64,000 nt of DNA from Paenibacillus silviterrae (GCF_030167925.1 NZ_JASKUT010000001.1:1116001-1180000), one strand, 5' to 3'; positions 7,489 through 16,340 are shown, counted from the first letter of the stretch. Notes: generated from the letters alone by a model not told the origin. A program made the numbers and translations.

Positions 7489-9093
7489 GTGCAAACATCC
7501 AGAACTACGCAAGCTGACCGCTTTGTCCACATCGTTAAGCAATATGCGGATCACGTACTTCAGCTTCATGAGAGACGCAGGGAGGAGGACGGTCTTCCAC
7601 TTTTTGCCGACGGCTTCCATACGGAGACGAAGGAACCGGTGCAATGGCTGTCCGAAGGCGATACTTGGACATTGTCCAATTTGGCCAGCCAGCAAAATTG
7701 GCTTCGTACGCTGTATTCCTTAAGCCATATTACAGGTGAAGAGAACTATCGCAGCGCGGCAAAGGACACGGTCGATTATGCCTTCAAGCATTTGAGATAC
7801 GGGAGTCTGCTCCATTGGGGCGGTCATCTTGCCTACGATCTTGCCGGGAAACGGACCATCTACGCGCCGGATAAGGGTCCGCAGCATGAGCTGAAATGCC
7901 ATTATCCGTTCTATGAACTGATGTACGAAGTGAGCCCGGAGGATACGAAAGCCTATATCGAAGCATTCTGGGACAGCCATGTGCTGGAATGGAGCAATCT
8001 TGAGTTCAGCCGCCACGGCAAGCCGACAGCCGGGCCGAGTGAGGGAACCGTCTGGGATCGGGACTATGCTCCGGGGGACCCCTTCTTCACGGGGACCGGC
8101 TTGACCTTTATCAACTGCGGCAGCGATCTTTATTATGCGGCGGGACAGCTTTACCGGTTTACCGGTGACGAGAAGGCATTGGTTTGGGCCAAACGGTTAA
8201 ATGGACGGTATGGCGATACACGTAATCCTGTTACGGGAATGAGTGGCTATCAATTCAGCATTTCCGTGCTGCCCGGGGTACGCGGGGACCGCGCGGTCGA
8301 GCAATTCGGTGAACAATTGCGTGCGCATCAGCCTGTAGAAGGGACATTGTCGGTGGCTAGGCAAATTCATACGATTGTCGGCAAGGCAGGCATAAGCCGA
8401 ATGGTGCTAGCCGAAAGCTTAAGGGAAGCGGGGAAACCGTTTGCCGAATCCGCCGTGGAGGATCTGCTTGCCTATGGCAGGTATGCCTATGAAAGCGAGA
8501 CGAATCTCATGCATCCGATGCTGACGAACGGTACGCGCTTAACCGGTGTCGTGATGGAAAAGAGCGGGTATTACGGCAAACAGGGGGAAGCTTTGCAGGC
8601 TATGTCCGCCGATCCGCTGCTATTGTGGTCCTATGCCATGGGATATCGCTTGTCCGGAGAGCCGCTCCTGTGGGAATGTGTTCGAGGCATGTCGAAGGGC
8701 AATGGCCTCGGCGATCCTGGCCTGGATAGGACCGGTGAGGGTCGCAGCCTAGATTACGCCACGGACAACGCGAATCCGTATACTGTATTTGCTTTGCTGG
8801 AGCTGTACCGGATTGCCGGTCAAACGGACTACTTGGAGCTGGCTTACGCAGTGGGAGACAATATCATCCGGCAGGGGTACTGCCACGGCTTTTTCGTACC
8901 AAGCGAACGCCATCCGTACGCCAAGCTTGACAGCATAGCTCCCTTGGCGCTTCTCCATCTTTCCGCCGAATGCATAGGGACGCGTCATGAGCTGCCGGCC
9001 TTCTGCGGAGGAAGTGCGTTCTTCGGCTCCGCTTATGACGGGCTTGGGCATATTGAGGATCAGCGACTGTTTTACTTGAGAACGGAAGGCTGA
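7489..9093 (+). CDS. Family 2 polysaccharide lyase (pectate/oligogalacturonate lyase)
   Basis: This 534-residue PL2 lyase starts at GTG 7489, with GAAGGAAGG 9 bp upstream. The family splits polygalacturonate or oligogalacturonides by metal-assisted beta-elimination. Catalytic features line up with the Yersinia PL2A residues as I remember them, with a constant offset of four: metal ligands His113 (WGGHLAYD), Glu134 (HELKCHYPFYELM) and His176, and the Arg base Arg175 (EFSRHGKPT). Length and the ASQQNWLRTLYSLSHITG segment also fit. There is no signal peptide, so it should act inside the cell on imported oligomers, as for Erwinia PelW-type enzymes. It closes the operon; a strong terminator follows. 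It gives the cluster a homogalacturonan branch in addition to RG-I. Confidence 0.88.
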   Translation: MQTSRTTQADRFVHIVKQYADHVLQLHERRREEDGLPLFADGFHTETKEPVQWLSEGDTWTLSNLASQQNWLRTLYSLSHITGEENYRSAAKDTVDYAFKHLRYGSLLHWGGHLAYDLAGKRTIYAPDKGPQHELKCHYPFYELMYEVSPEDTKAYIEAFWDSHVLEWSNLEFSRHGKPTAGPSEGTVWDRDYAPGDPFFTGTGLTFINCGSDLYYAAGQLYRFTGDEKALVWAKRLNGRYGDTRNPVTGMSGYQFSISVLPGVRGDRAVEQFGEQLRAHQPVEGTLSVARQIHTIVGKAGISRMVLAESLREAGKPFAESAVEDLLAYGRYAYESETNLMHPMLTNGTRLTGVVMEKSGYYGKQGEALQAMSADPLLLWSYAMGYRLSGEPLLWECVRGMSKGNGLGDPGLDRTGEGRSLDYATDNANPYTVFALLELYRIAGQTDYLELAYAVGDNIIRQGYCHGFFVPSERHPYAKLDSIAPLALLHLSAECIGTRHELPAFCGGSAFFGSAYDGLGHIEDQRLFYLRTEG

Positions 9094-9122
9094 CAATAGA
9101 GCAATATTCTGCGTGACGAAAA

Positions 9123-9168
9123 ACCTCCGTTACAAGGGTCGAAAGGATCCTGTAACGGAGGTTCTTTA
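9123..9168. terminator. Bidirectional rho-independent terminator between the PL2 and YesW genes
   Basis: ACCTCCGTTACA and TGTAACGGAGGT form a 12-bp perfect stem around a short GC-containing loop, with A-rich sequence on the left and T-rich on the right. It can end transcription from both convergent genes. Confidence 0.9.
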
Positions 9169-9172
9169 CGTA

Positions 9173-11431
9173 CTAGCGCACTTCGATGACGGCGGTTCCG
9201 TTGAAACGATTGCCGTTTCCGAGTATACCGTTTACTTCTGTTTGAACCTCACCGCGCTGTTCACCTAACGCTTGGATGAGCGCTTTGCGGTCGAACTTGG
9301 CGAGCAGTCCTGTATCGTTCTGTTGCTTTACGGAGCTTGCGTCAAGTGTCGTGCCGTTCACGGTGAGAGAAACACGGGCTGCGTCCGGTCCGGCACCTGC
9401 AAGGCTCGGCTCATTCGGCAGTGAAATGTGAACGGTAACGGATGACTCTCCACCCGAGCTCTTCACATTCAATACCTGAGGCTGCAGTTCCGCCTTGGAA
9501 GGCATCGTCACATACATGCTCGGAGCAGGCGGCTGGCTCATTCCCGCCCCTAAATAATAGCTTGGATGCGGAGGCTGATTATAAGCCACGTTCTGCCATG
9601 CAATGCCTAAACGGTAAACCGGATCGTGAAGCAGAGTAGGCAAACGGTGTTCCGTTACATCGGTGGTGGTGTAGATTCGCAGCGCCGAATTGTCTTCGGT
9701 ACGCCAGATGACTTCCTCGCGCCAGTCGCCGAACAAATCCGCTTGAAGTACGGGATTGCCTTTCGTATGGTTATTGGAAAGCGTGCCTTCCGCCGTTAGA
9801 AGAGTGATCGGCTGATGGTTGATGTAATCCCATTTTTCGATTTTCCCAACGCCGGTTTGCGACGTTCCGTTCCACGTGTGGTCAAGCAGCTCCCGCTGGA
9901 GGTCTCCGTCCCACCAAATGCCGAAGTTAATGGAAGATGGGGCCTTATCGCTTATTTTATGCCCTGAGGCGCTGAATAAGCCATACCCTCCGGAGGACCA
10001 AACCTCTTCGCCGGGATACTCCGGATGGATGTCCGCGGACATCCCGCGGCCCGTATCCTTGCCGGTATATAAGCCCCAGATCGTTTCCCCGGTGTCTGCA
10101 TCGCGGTACTCCAGTCCGTAAGGGGAGCTGCGATTCTCATGGACCTGGAATACTTCCATCCCGGGTCTTGTCGGATCGAGATCCCCTAGGTGCATAGCGT
10201 CGCCGTGTCCGTATCCGGTTGTGTACAGACCTTGGCCGTTATGATCAATCGCAGCCGCACCGTAAATGATTTCATCCTTACCGTCACCGTCGACATCGGC
10301 TACGCTCAAGTTATGATTTCCTTGTCCGGCATACCCTTCATTTCCGGGCGTATTGGAATCAAAGGTCCAAACCTTCTCCAGCTTGCCGTCGCGCCAGTTA
10401 TACGCTACCAGCACTGCGCGGGTGTAATAGCCTCTGGCCATGACAAGGCTTGGACGCTGTCCATCCAAGTAAGCGATGCCGGCAAGGAATCGGTCCACCC
10501 GGTTGCCATAGCCGTCACCCCAGTCGCTCACGTTGCCGCGAGGCGGATCGTAGGGTACGGTCGTCAACTCCTTGCCTGTAGCGCCATCAAAGATCGTCAG
10601 AAATTCCGGTCCGGCCAGGATGCGTCCTTCGGCATTGCGATAGTCAGCGTTCGGATCGCCGATCACACGGCCCGTACCATCCACGGTGCCGTCGGCCGTC
10701 TTCGCTGCTACCTCGGCTTTGCCGTCTCCATCCAGGTCGTAAACCATCAGCTGGGTGTAATGCGCTCCAGCGCGAATGTTCCTGCCGAGATCAATTCTCC
10801 ACAGAAGTGTGCCGTCCAGCTTGTAGGCATCAATATAGACCGTACCGGTAACACCGTTCTGGGAGTTATCCTTCGAGTTGGAAGGATCCCATTTCAGGAT
10901 CAGCTCAAGCTTGCCGTCTCCATCTACATCGCCCAGACTCGCATCATTCGCGTTGTAGGTAAAGACGGAGCCGTCGGGGTTCCTTCCGTCAGCCGGCTTA
11001 TGCAGCGGAACATCGAGATAAGTGGCGCCCCATACAGTAGCTGCCTCTGAGGCTTGCTGCTCCTTGCCTCCTGCTACCGCACGAACGGAATACTTCGATT
11101 GGGCCGTTCCGGCCGTATCCATGAAATTTGTGGAAGAGCGTAGCGGGGCTTCAGTGATCCTTTTGCCGTCGCGGTATAAATGAAAGGCAACGTCCGCAGG
11201 GTCGGTTCCGAGCAACCGCCAGCTTACGAAAGTCCCTCCCTGCGTAGGCACTGCTATGATTCCGCGATCAAGGTATTCCATTTGCCGCTTACCGTCACCC
11301 GGAGTGAAAGGAACTGCTGCTGCAACCGTTTGCATCGGCGGACAAACCGAAATGATTTGCAGGGCCGCCAGCATGCTGAGCCCTGTCATTCCGGCGCGTC
11401 GTTTCCATGAGTGCTGTCGTTTCTTTTTCAT
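9173..11431 (-). CDS. yesW: Secreted rhamnogalacturonan endolyase, PL11 (YesW type)
   Basis: This 752-residue secreted lyase matches B. subtilis YesW closely. It cleaves the RG-I backbone endolytically outside the cell, using calcium. Residues 1 to about 38 are a signal peptide with a Lys/Arg-rich start and an AAA-type cleavage site. An N-terminal fibronectin-like segment (MEYLDRGIIAVPT, FVSWRLLGTD) is followed by the eight-bladed propeller with repeated DxDGDGK calcium loops (LGDVDGDGKLELILKWDPSN, YDLDGDGKAEVAAKTADGT, VADVDGDGKDEIIYG) and conserved WDGDLQRELLD and DWREEVIWRTED. A ~90-residue C-terminal extension follows the core. I chose the ATG at 11431 because AAGGAGGAG precedes it. It is the only clearly exported enzyme in the cluster and shares its upstream spacer with the divergent FG-GAP gene. 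Confidence 0.95.
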   Translation of the reverse strand: MKKKRQHSWKRRAGMTGLSMLAALQIISVCPPMQTVAAAVPFTPGDGKRQMEYLDRGIIAVPTQGGTFVSWRLLGTDPADVAFHLYRDGKRITEAPLRSSTNFMDTAGTAQSKYSVRAVAGGKEQQASEAATVWGATYLDVPLHKPADGRNPDGSVFTYNANDASLGDVDGDGKLELILKWDPSNSKDNSQNGVTGTVYIDAYKLDGTLLWRIDLGRNIRAGAHYTQLMVYDLDGDGKAEVAAKTADGTVDGTGRVIGDPNADYRNAEGRILAGPEFLTIFDGATGKELTTVPYDPPRGNVSDWGDGYGNRVDRFLAGIAYLDGQRPSLVMARGYYTRAVLVAYNWRDGKLEKVWTFDSNTPGNEGYAGQGNHNLSVADVDGDGKDEIIYGAAAIDHNGQGLYTTGYGHGDAMHLGDLDPTRPGMEVFQVHENRSSPYGLEYRDADTGETIWGLYTGKDTGRGMSADIHPEYPGEEVWSSGGYGLFSASGHKISDKAPSSINFGIWWDGDLQRELLDHTWNGTSQTGVGKIEKWDYINHQPITLLTAEGTLSNNHTKGNPVLQADLFGDWREEVIWRTEDNSALRIYTTTDVTEHRLPTLLHDPVYRLGIAWQNVAYNQPPHPSYYLGAGMSQPPAPSMYVTMPSKAELQPQVLNVKSSGGESSVTVHISLPNEPSLAGAGPDAARVSLTVNGTTLDASSVKQQNDTGLLAKFDRKALIQALGEQRGEVQTEVNGILGNGNRFNGTAVIEVR

Positions 11432-11457
11432 TAATACTCCTCCTTGGATGGTTTCAT

Positions 11458-11471
11458 GGTCACTGAGGTGA
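11458..11471. repeat. Short perfect inverted repeat in the yesW 5' leader
   Basis: GTCAC-TGAG-GTGAC lies about 28 bp upstream of the yesW ATG, just above the ribosome binding site. It could be a small operator or a weak hairpin. No function can be assigned. Confidence 0.35.
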
Positions 11472-11610
11472 CAATCATAAACGTAAATGTCCCCATCTTT
11501 TCCGTAAATAGGAAAAATTCGCAAGCGGCTGAAACGGCACTTATCAAGAAAGTGAAAGCCCGGCAAGAAAATGCAAGTCCCCGGCCAAAGCAGTCAAAAA
11601 TGTACGATTG

Positions 11611-11647
11611 TAAACAAAGGTAACCTCATTTACGCTGACGTTATATT
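11611..11647 (+). promoter_or_regulatory. Candidate operator and promoter for the FG-GAP/GH105 pair
   Basis: ACAAAGGTAAC at 11614-11624 resembles the core of the 4.6-kb direct repeats (GCAAAGGTTAA) with one base missing. TATATT at 11642-11647 is a reasonable -10 box, and the operator-like element sits where a -35 box would be, as at activator-dependent promoters. Both points are by eye. Confidence 0.4.
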
Positions 11648-11680
11648 CAGATTGCAACCAATCATGGAGGGAATACGAAA

Positions 11681-12964
11681 ATGAACCGAACCGACGTAAA
11701 TCCTGTGGAGCAACAACCCTGTTTTCTTGGGAAAGTAGATATTCAAGAGGCGGGTCCCCGCTGCAAAATGCTGCTTGGCGATGTCAACGGCGACGGGCGC
11801 ATGGAAATGATCCTGGTGCAAGCCGACAATCGGCAGGATGTAAGATATATTCCTCATCAGGTGCAGTGTATTACGGTGTTCGATCTTACGGGCGAGCTCT
11901 TATGGCAGGTGGGCAAGCCTGATCCCGGGGCAGGCGGGCAAGGCTCCGATTACCCTGCTCAAATCGCCGATATCGACGGGGACGGACATTTGGAGGTGCT
12001 GTGCATTATGGACGGCCGGTTTAACATCCTGAACGGACAAACCGGTCAGCTGAAGGCTTCTCATGCCTTACCCGATCCGCAAGCGCATGACTGCATCATC
12101 GTAGCCAATTTAACGGGAGGGCATACGGCGGGCGATATCATCCTGAAGGACCGATACCACCGGATGTGGGCGATGAACCGTAACTTCGAGCTGTTGTGGA
12201 CGCGCGAAGGAAATCCCGGCCATTACCCATGGGTGTATGATCTGGATGGGGACGGGCTGGATGAGGTGATGGCCGGCTATGATCTGTTGGATCACGATGG
12301 CCGTCTCCTTTGGAGCTGTCACGATCTTGAGGATCATGCGGATTGCGTTTGGGTCGGCGATGTCAATGGGGACGGACAGCCGGAGCTGGTCATCGGCGGC
12401 AGCGTTACCGTGATGTATGACCGGTTCGGCCAAGAGCTGTGGAGACATGAAGGCTCCGTCGAATCTCAGCATATCGCATTGGGCCGCTTCCGCAGCGATT
12501 TGCCCGGCCTTCAAGTGGCCGGCCTGGACCGGCTCGTTCGGGAGGACGACGGGAAAGGCTTGAAAGGGAAGGACGCATTGTTCCTTCTGGACAGCGGCGG
12601 GCAGGAGCTTTGGAAAGAGGACCGGAAAACGGACGGCTGGCTGACGATCGTCGAGACGTTACGAAATTGGCAAGAAGGATCCCCGGATTATATTTTGGCA
12701 TTCCGCCGAGGTGGCGGAGTATTCCCTTCCCTCTACGACGGGAATATGAACGTGGTCGTTTCTTTCCCGTCGGAAGGGTATGTCGTGCATGGCGACTTGT
12801 TCGGCGAAGGGAATGAACAAGTCATCATCTACGGAGATGAGACGGCAAGCATTTATTCCAGCGGTCCTAAGGATTTGACGGCCAAGCCTTCCGGCACCTC
12901 TTTAGCTCAGCCGAAGCGGTTGTCCCACTCGACCTTATATCCCGGCGGAGAAATTCCGCTCTGA
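11681..12964 (+). CDS. Cytoplasmic FG-GAP/calcium-loop beta-propeller protein, PL11-like
   Basis: This 427-residue protein is built of FG-GAP-type repeats with DxDGDG calcium loops: LGDVNGDGRMEMI, IADIDGDGHLEVL, YDLDGDGLDEVM and VGDVNGDGQPELV, about 45-60 residues apart, followed by weaker blades. The repeats resemble those in PL11 lyases, but the protein lacks the YesW WDGDLQRE and DWREE signatures and has no signal peptide. Such proteins occur beside YesW/GH105 genes in paenibacilli and have been labelled in various uninformative ways. It may bind or cleave imported RG oligosaccharides; no catalytic residues can be assigned. A GGAGGG site precedes the ATG. It is followed 8 bp later by the GH105 gene and is divergent from yesW. 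Confidence 0.75.
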   Translation: MNRTDVNPVEQQPCFLGKVDIQEAGPRCKMLLGDVNGDGRMEMILVQADNRQDVRYIPHQVQCITVFDLTGELLWQVGKPDPGAGGQGSDYPAQIADIDGDGHLEVLCIMDGRFNILNGQTGQLKASHALPDPQAHDCIIVANLTGGHTAGDIILKDRYHRMWAMNRNFELLWTREGNPGHYPWVYDLDGDGLDEVMAGYDLLDHDGRLLWSCHDLEDHADCVWVGDVNGDGQPELVIGGSVTVMYDRFGQELWRHEGSVESQHIALGRFRSDLPGLQVAGLDRLVREDDGKGLKGKDALFLLDSGGQELWKEDRKTDGWLTIVETLRNWQEGSPDYILAFRRGGGVFPSLYDGNMNVVVSFPSEGYVVHGDLFGEGNEQVIIYGDETASIYSSGPKDLTAKPSGTSLAQPKRLSHSTLYPGGEIPL

Positions 12965-12978
12965 ATCGGAGGATGAAC

Positions 12979-15192
12979 ATGCAGCCTTATTTCCACGAAA
13001 ATGATTCCATCGCGGGCAAAGCCCGTCGCAGTCAAGACGTTCTTGCCGCCGTTGCCGGCCGCTTTATCGGTTCTCATCCGAAGCTGCCGCCGGTCTATCG
13101 GATTTATCGAACGGACGGCTTCCGCCGCGGGGAGGATTACCGGTATGACATGGACCTGCAGAGCAGGTGGCCGGAGCTTGAGGACGGACAATACATCTAT
13201 GTTTGGGGCAAAGTGTGGAGCGAGACGCAGGGAGATGTCCCGTTCAGCGTCAGCTGTTATAGCCCGGTGAGGGTGTTTATCAATCAAGGGCTGGCGTTTG
13301 CCTCCAATCTCAACGACGATGTGTTTCCGGAGCGCAAAAATGTTTTCCGCACGAAGCTGAATCGAGGCTGGAATCACATTGTACTGGAATTTGTAAAAAC
13401 CGGAACCGGTTGCGGAGGGGTGTTCGGTACCGGCAGCATCAAGGGCTTTCCCATGCATATCCTGGCACCGACGCCGGAGAGAAACGGAGAAGAAGGATGG
13501 GTATACAGCCGTCCTCAAGCGGCTCCTTGGGAAGTGCTGCCTGGGGAAGGAACCGGGGAGGTTGCCGGCGGTGACTGGTATCCTCAAACGACTTGGTCCG
13601 ATGAGGAGCTGCAAGCGGGCTGCTTCGGCCGAATTTTCGGTTTACAGGAAGGGCAAGCTGCGTTTGCTTGGACGAAGCTGGAAGTTAGAACCGCCGCTTC
13701 CCAAACGTTCCGGCTGCAAGGTGAGCATCATGGTCCGTTGACGATATACATCAACGGCAGCGCGGTCTATGAATCAACTGCTGCATCCGGTCAGGTATCC
13801 GTCTCCGTAGACCTGGGCTTTGGTCAGCACGACCTTGTGGCCCGCTCGGTTTGCTGTGGAGGGAAGCAGTGGGGCTTTCAGCTGGAAGATCCAAGCGTCG
13901 CAACCAATACCCGGCTGAAGCTTGCTGCACCCTGTCCTGTGGAAGGCTTAACGGATGTCTGGTTGTATCTTGGTCCGTTTTCCGAAGGGTATGCACCGGA
14001 GGCGGGGGACATCACTCAGATGAATTCAACCTTCGGAGCAGGAGAAGAAATCACCTATTGGCAAGCAGATCTGCCGTATGCGCGTATTCGTCCTTATCTG
14101 GAAACCGGCATGTACGGCAAATGGAACTACCCTCTGGGCGTGACATTATACGGCATTATGAAGACCGGACTGGAGCTTGAAACGTCTCATTACTTCCAAT
14201 ATGCAGCGGACCATATCGAGCAGTGTACCTCGCTGCATGAATATAGTATGTGGGATCAGCAGCAGTATGGCTCTCCCGGCATCAATCACCAGCTGACGCT
14301 GATCGACAGTCTGGATGATTGCGGTTCCTTCGGCGCCGCAATGCTGGAAGCCCACAAAATAAGGCCGCTTGCGGGAGCAGAAGCGGCAGCTGAGCGAATC
14401 GCCCGGTATATTATGGAAATCCAGGACCGGCTTCCGAACGGTACCTTGTACCGGGTAAGAGGAACGACCGATTTTATGAAGGACACTGTGTGGTGCGACG
14501 ATTTGTATATGAGTACGCCGTTTCTCAGCAAGTATTATGAGCTGACGGGTAATCGTAAGTATGTGGACGATGCAGTGAAACAGTTTTTGCATTACAAGGA
14601 GCTCATGTACATTCCCGAGCTTCAAATCATGCACCACGTTTATGATGTGAAATTCGGCAAAGGAAACGGGGTGCCGTGGGGCAGGGGCAACGGCTGGGTG
14701 TTGTTCTCGCTGACGGAGCTTCTTGCCGTACTGCCGGAGAATCATGAGCTGCGGCCGGACGTTCTCGCATTTTTCCGGGAGCTGTGCCAAGGCTACAAGA
14801 AGCTGCAGGGGACACGCGGGCTGTGGCACCAAGTGCTGACGGATCCGGAGTCCTATGAGGAAGCTTCCTGCACCTCCATGTTTATTTATGCGTTCGCGCG
14901 GGGGGTTCGCTTCGGCTGGCTGCAGGAGTCTGACGGCTATATCGAGTCAGTCCTCCGAGGCTGGGAAGGCTTGGTTCGTCACTGTATTGATAAGCACGGG
15001 AATGTATATGGTGTTTGTCGAGGCTCGGGCTACTCCTTCAATAAATACTATTATAAGGACCAGCTGACCTGGCAGCTGAATGACACTCATGGCATTGGGA
15101 TCGTACTGCTGGCAGGTATTGAAACGATTAAGCTGGAGAAGCATTTATGTGCGAATGACTCCAAGGCAGCCCGTGAGGTCACTGTTTCATGA
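12979..15192 (+). CDS. GH105 unsaturated rhamnogalacturonyl hydrolase with large N-terminal beta-sandwich extension
   Basis: This 737-residue protein has a C-terminal GH105 (alpha/alpha)6 barrel from about residue 355 to 715. It contains the WCDDLYMS motif (Asp507/508, equivalent to the catalytic Asp of YteR), WGRGNGWV near residue 567, and YEEASCTSMFIYAFARG. GH105 enzymes hydrate the 4,5-unsaturated uronic acid made by lyases and release it from rhamnose or galacturonate. The first ~340 residues are unusual for the family (YteR/YesR are about 370 residues in total) and look like one or two beta-sandwich modules (YIYVWGKVWSE, VRVFINQGLAFAS, GPLTIYINGSAVYES). There is no signal peptide. I chose ATG 12979 because TCGGAGG sits 6 bp upstream, while the ATG at 12973 abuts it. 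Confidence 0.88.
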   Translation: MQPYFHENDSIAGKARRSQDVLAAVAGRFIGSHPKLPPVYRIYRTDGFRRGEDYRYDMDLQSRWPELEDGQYIYVWGKVWSETQGDVPFSVSCYSPVRVFINQGLAFASNLNDDVFPERKNVFRTKLNRGWNHIVLEFVKTGTGCGGVFGTGSIKGFPMHILAPTPERNGEEGWVYSRPQAAPWEVLPGEGTGEVAGGDWYPQTTWSDEELQAGCFGRIFGLQEGQAAFAWTKLEVRTAASQTFRLQGEHHGPLTIYINGSAVYESTAASGQVSVSVDLGFGQHDLVARSVCCGGKQWGFQLEDPSVATNTRLKLAAPCPVEGLTDVWLYLGPFSEGYAPEAGDITQMNSTFGAGEEITYWQADLPYARIRPYLETGMYGKWNYPLGVTLYGIMKTGLELETSHYFQYAADHIEQCTSLHEYSMWDQQQYGSPGINHQLTLIDSLDDCGSFGAAMLEAHKIRPLAGAEAAAERIARYIMEIQDRLPNGTLYRVRGTTDFMKDTVWCDDLYMSTPFLSKYYELTGNRKYVDDAVKQFLHYKELMYIPELQIMHHVYDVKFGKGNGVPWGRGNGWVLFSLTELLAVLPENHELRPDVLAFFRELCQGYKKLQGTRGLWHQVLTDPESYEEASCTSMFIYAFARGVRFGWLQESDGYIESVLRGWEGLVRHCIDKHGNVYGVCRGSGYSFNKYYYKDQLTWQLNDTHGIGIVLLAGIETIKLEKHLCANDSKAAREVTVS

Positions 15193-15306
15193 TTTACGTT
15201 AAAGGTATCCGATCGATCAACCCGCAAGGCCTGTTCTTTTGTGTCTGATCTCGTTAGGTTTCGTCGTATGCTGCGCTTGCCCGGGAAATACGGAATACGA
15301 AACAAG

Positions 15307-15333
15307 AAAAAGCCCTATGGAGGGCTTTTTCTA
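15307..15333. terminator. Bidirectional rho-independent terminator
   Basis: AAAAGCCCT-atgg-AGGGCTTTTT is a short perfect hairpin with A and T tails. It separates the GH105 operon from the convergent spore-protein gene. Confidence 0.85.
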
Positions 15334-15357
15334 CATTCGAACTCTATTGAGCTTGCA

Positions 15358-15582
15358 TTAGAAGCGTGTTCCAGCCAGCTGCTGTTCAGCGATTTGTACC
15401 AGGCGGCGCGTGATGTGACCACCGATAGCACCCGTATCGCGAGTTGCCATAAAGCCATAGTAACCATCTTGAGGAATTTGGATGCCCAGCTCTTGAGCTA
15501 CTTCGTATTTCAATTGCTCCAATGCTTGTCTTGCTTGAGGAACTACCAATACGTTGTTATTTCCGCTTTGTCCTTGAGCCAT
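15358..15582 (-). CDS. Small acid-soluble spore protein, alpha/beta type
   Basis: This 74-residue protein is a clear alpha/beta SASP. The family saturates DNA in the dormant spore and protects it from UV and other damage. Typical features are an N-terminal Asn/Gln-rich stretch, LVVPQARQALEQLKYEVAQELG around the GPR germination-protease site, and the DNA-contact segment RDTGAIGGHITRRLVQIAEQQL. The Met at 15582 sits about 10 bp after GGAGG; an alternative ATG at 15591 is nearly on top of that site. It is a single-gene unit, probably forespore-specific (sigma-G), though I did not identify the promoter. Confidence 0.93.
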   Translation of the reverse strand: MAQGQSGNNNVLVVPQARQALEQLKYEVAQELGIQIPQDGYYGFMATRDTGAIGGHITRRLVQIAEQQLAGTRF

Positions 15583-15687
15583 GTTTTTCATACCTCCACA
15601 TGCGGTTTATTGTCTTGCGTAACGTTATGATGTCCACAATTTCCCTACTTATTCATCCAATCTTTCATGTTACAATTAGGATGGGTG

Positions 15688-16281
15688 ATGACCATGTACA
15701 TTTCGCCAATGTTACTTCAATCCGTTGATCAACCCTTCAATGACCCCGCATTTCTCTTCGAGCCCAAAATTGACGGACACCGCCTCATCCTCTCCCGCTC
15801 CCAAAGGGAAACGCGAATGTGGACTGCAGACCGGATAGAATGCACAAGACAATATCCAGAGCTACATCCGGTGCCTATCGATGGCGACGTTGTTCTCGAC
15901 GGACAGGTGGCCTGTCATGTCCCGGAGAACAGCCGCACTTGTACCCATTTGGTGAAGGAACGGTTACAGCTGAAGAAGAGGGAGAAGATTGCAGCCCATT
16001 CGTTTCATAACCCCGTTCATTATGTGATCTGGGATATACTTTATTTGAACGGAAGAGATTTGCGTACGCTTCCATTGGTGAAACGTCGTTCTATTTTGGA
16101 AAAGGTGCTTGCCGAAAACGATAGATTTGTTCTAGTTACACAAGTTGAAGGAAACGGCGAGGAGCTTTATCGGTCTGTTGTGGAGCAGTCCATCGAAGGC
16201 ATTGTGGCGAAGAGGAAGGATTCCTTGTATGTTTCCCGGCGTTCTTCGGATTGGTTGAAAATTTGTGCACGAGGTTCATAA
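15688..16281 (+). CDS. ATP-dependent DNA ligase-like adenylation domain, no OB-fold
   Basis: This ~197-residue protein is the nucleotidyltransferase core of an ATP-dependent (LigD-type) ligase. Motif I is FEPKIDGHR with the adenylated Lys. Motif III reads VVLDGQV, with Gln where ligases usually have Glu. Motif IIIa is HYVIWDILYLNG, motif IV is EGIVAKRKDSLY, and motif V is SSDWLKI. The protein ends eight residues after motif V, where an OB-fold with motif VI should begin, and I see no OB-fold in other frames downstream. It may be a minimal ligase, a partner-dependent nucleotidyltransferase, or a truncated relic. The start is uncertain between ATG 15688 and 15694, after AGGATGGGTG. A strong terminator follows. 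Confidence 0.78.
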   Translation: MTMYISPMLLQSVDQPFNDPAFLFEPKIDGHRLILSRSQRETRMWTADRIECTRQYPELHPVPIDGDVVLDGQVACHVPENSRTCTHLVKERLQLKKREKIAAHSFHNPVHYVIWDILYLNGRDLRTLPLVKRRSILEKVLAENDRFVLVTQVEGNGEELYRSVVEQSIEGIVAKRKDSLYVSRRSSDWLKICARGS

Positions 16282-16304
16282 AGTGCGGGTGCTTATGTAA
16301 AAAG

Positions 16305-16340
16305 GGAGCTAGACTTCATGGAGAAGTCCAGCTCCTTTCG
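16305..16340. terminator. Bidirectional rho-independent terminator
   Basis: GGAGCTAGACTTC and GAAGTCCAGCTCC pair over 12 of 13 positions around a 5-nt loop. T-rich sequence follows on the plus strand and AAAA precedes it, so it can end both the ligase-like gene and the convergent SLH gene. Confidence 0.85.
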
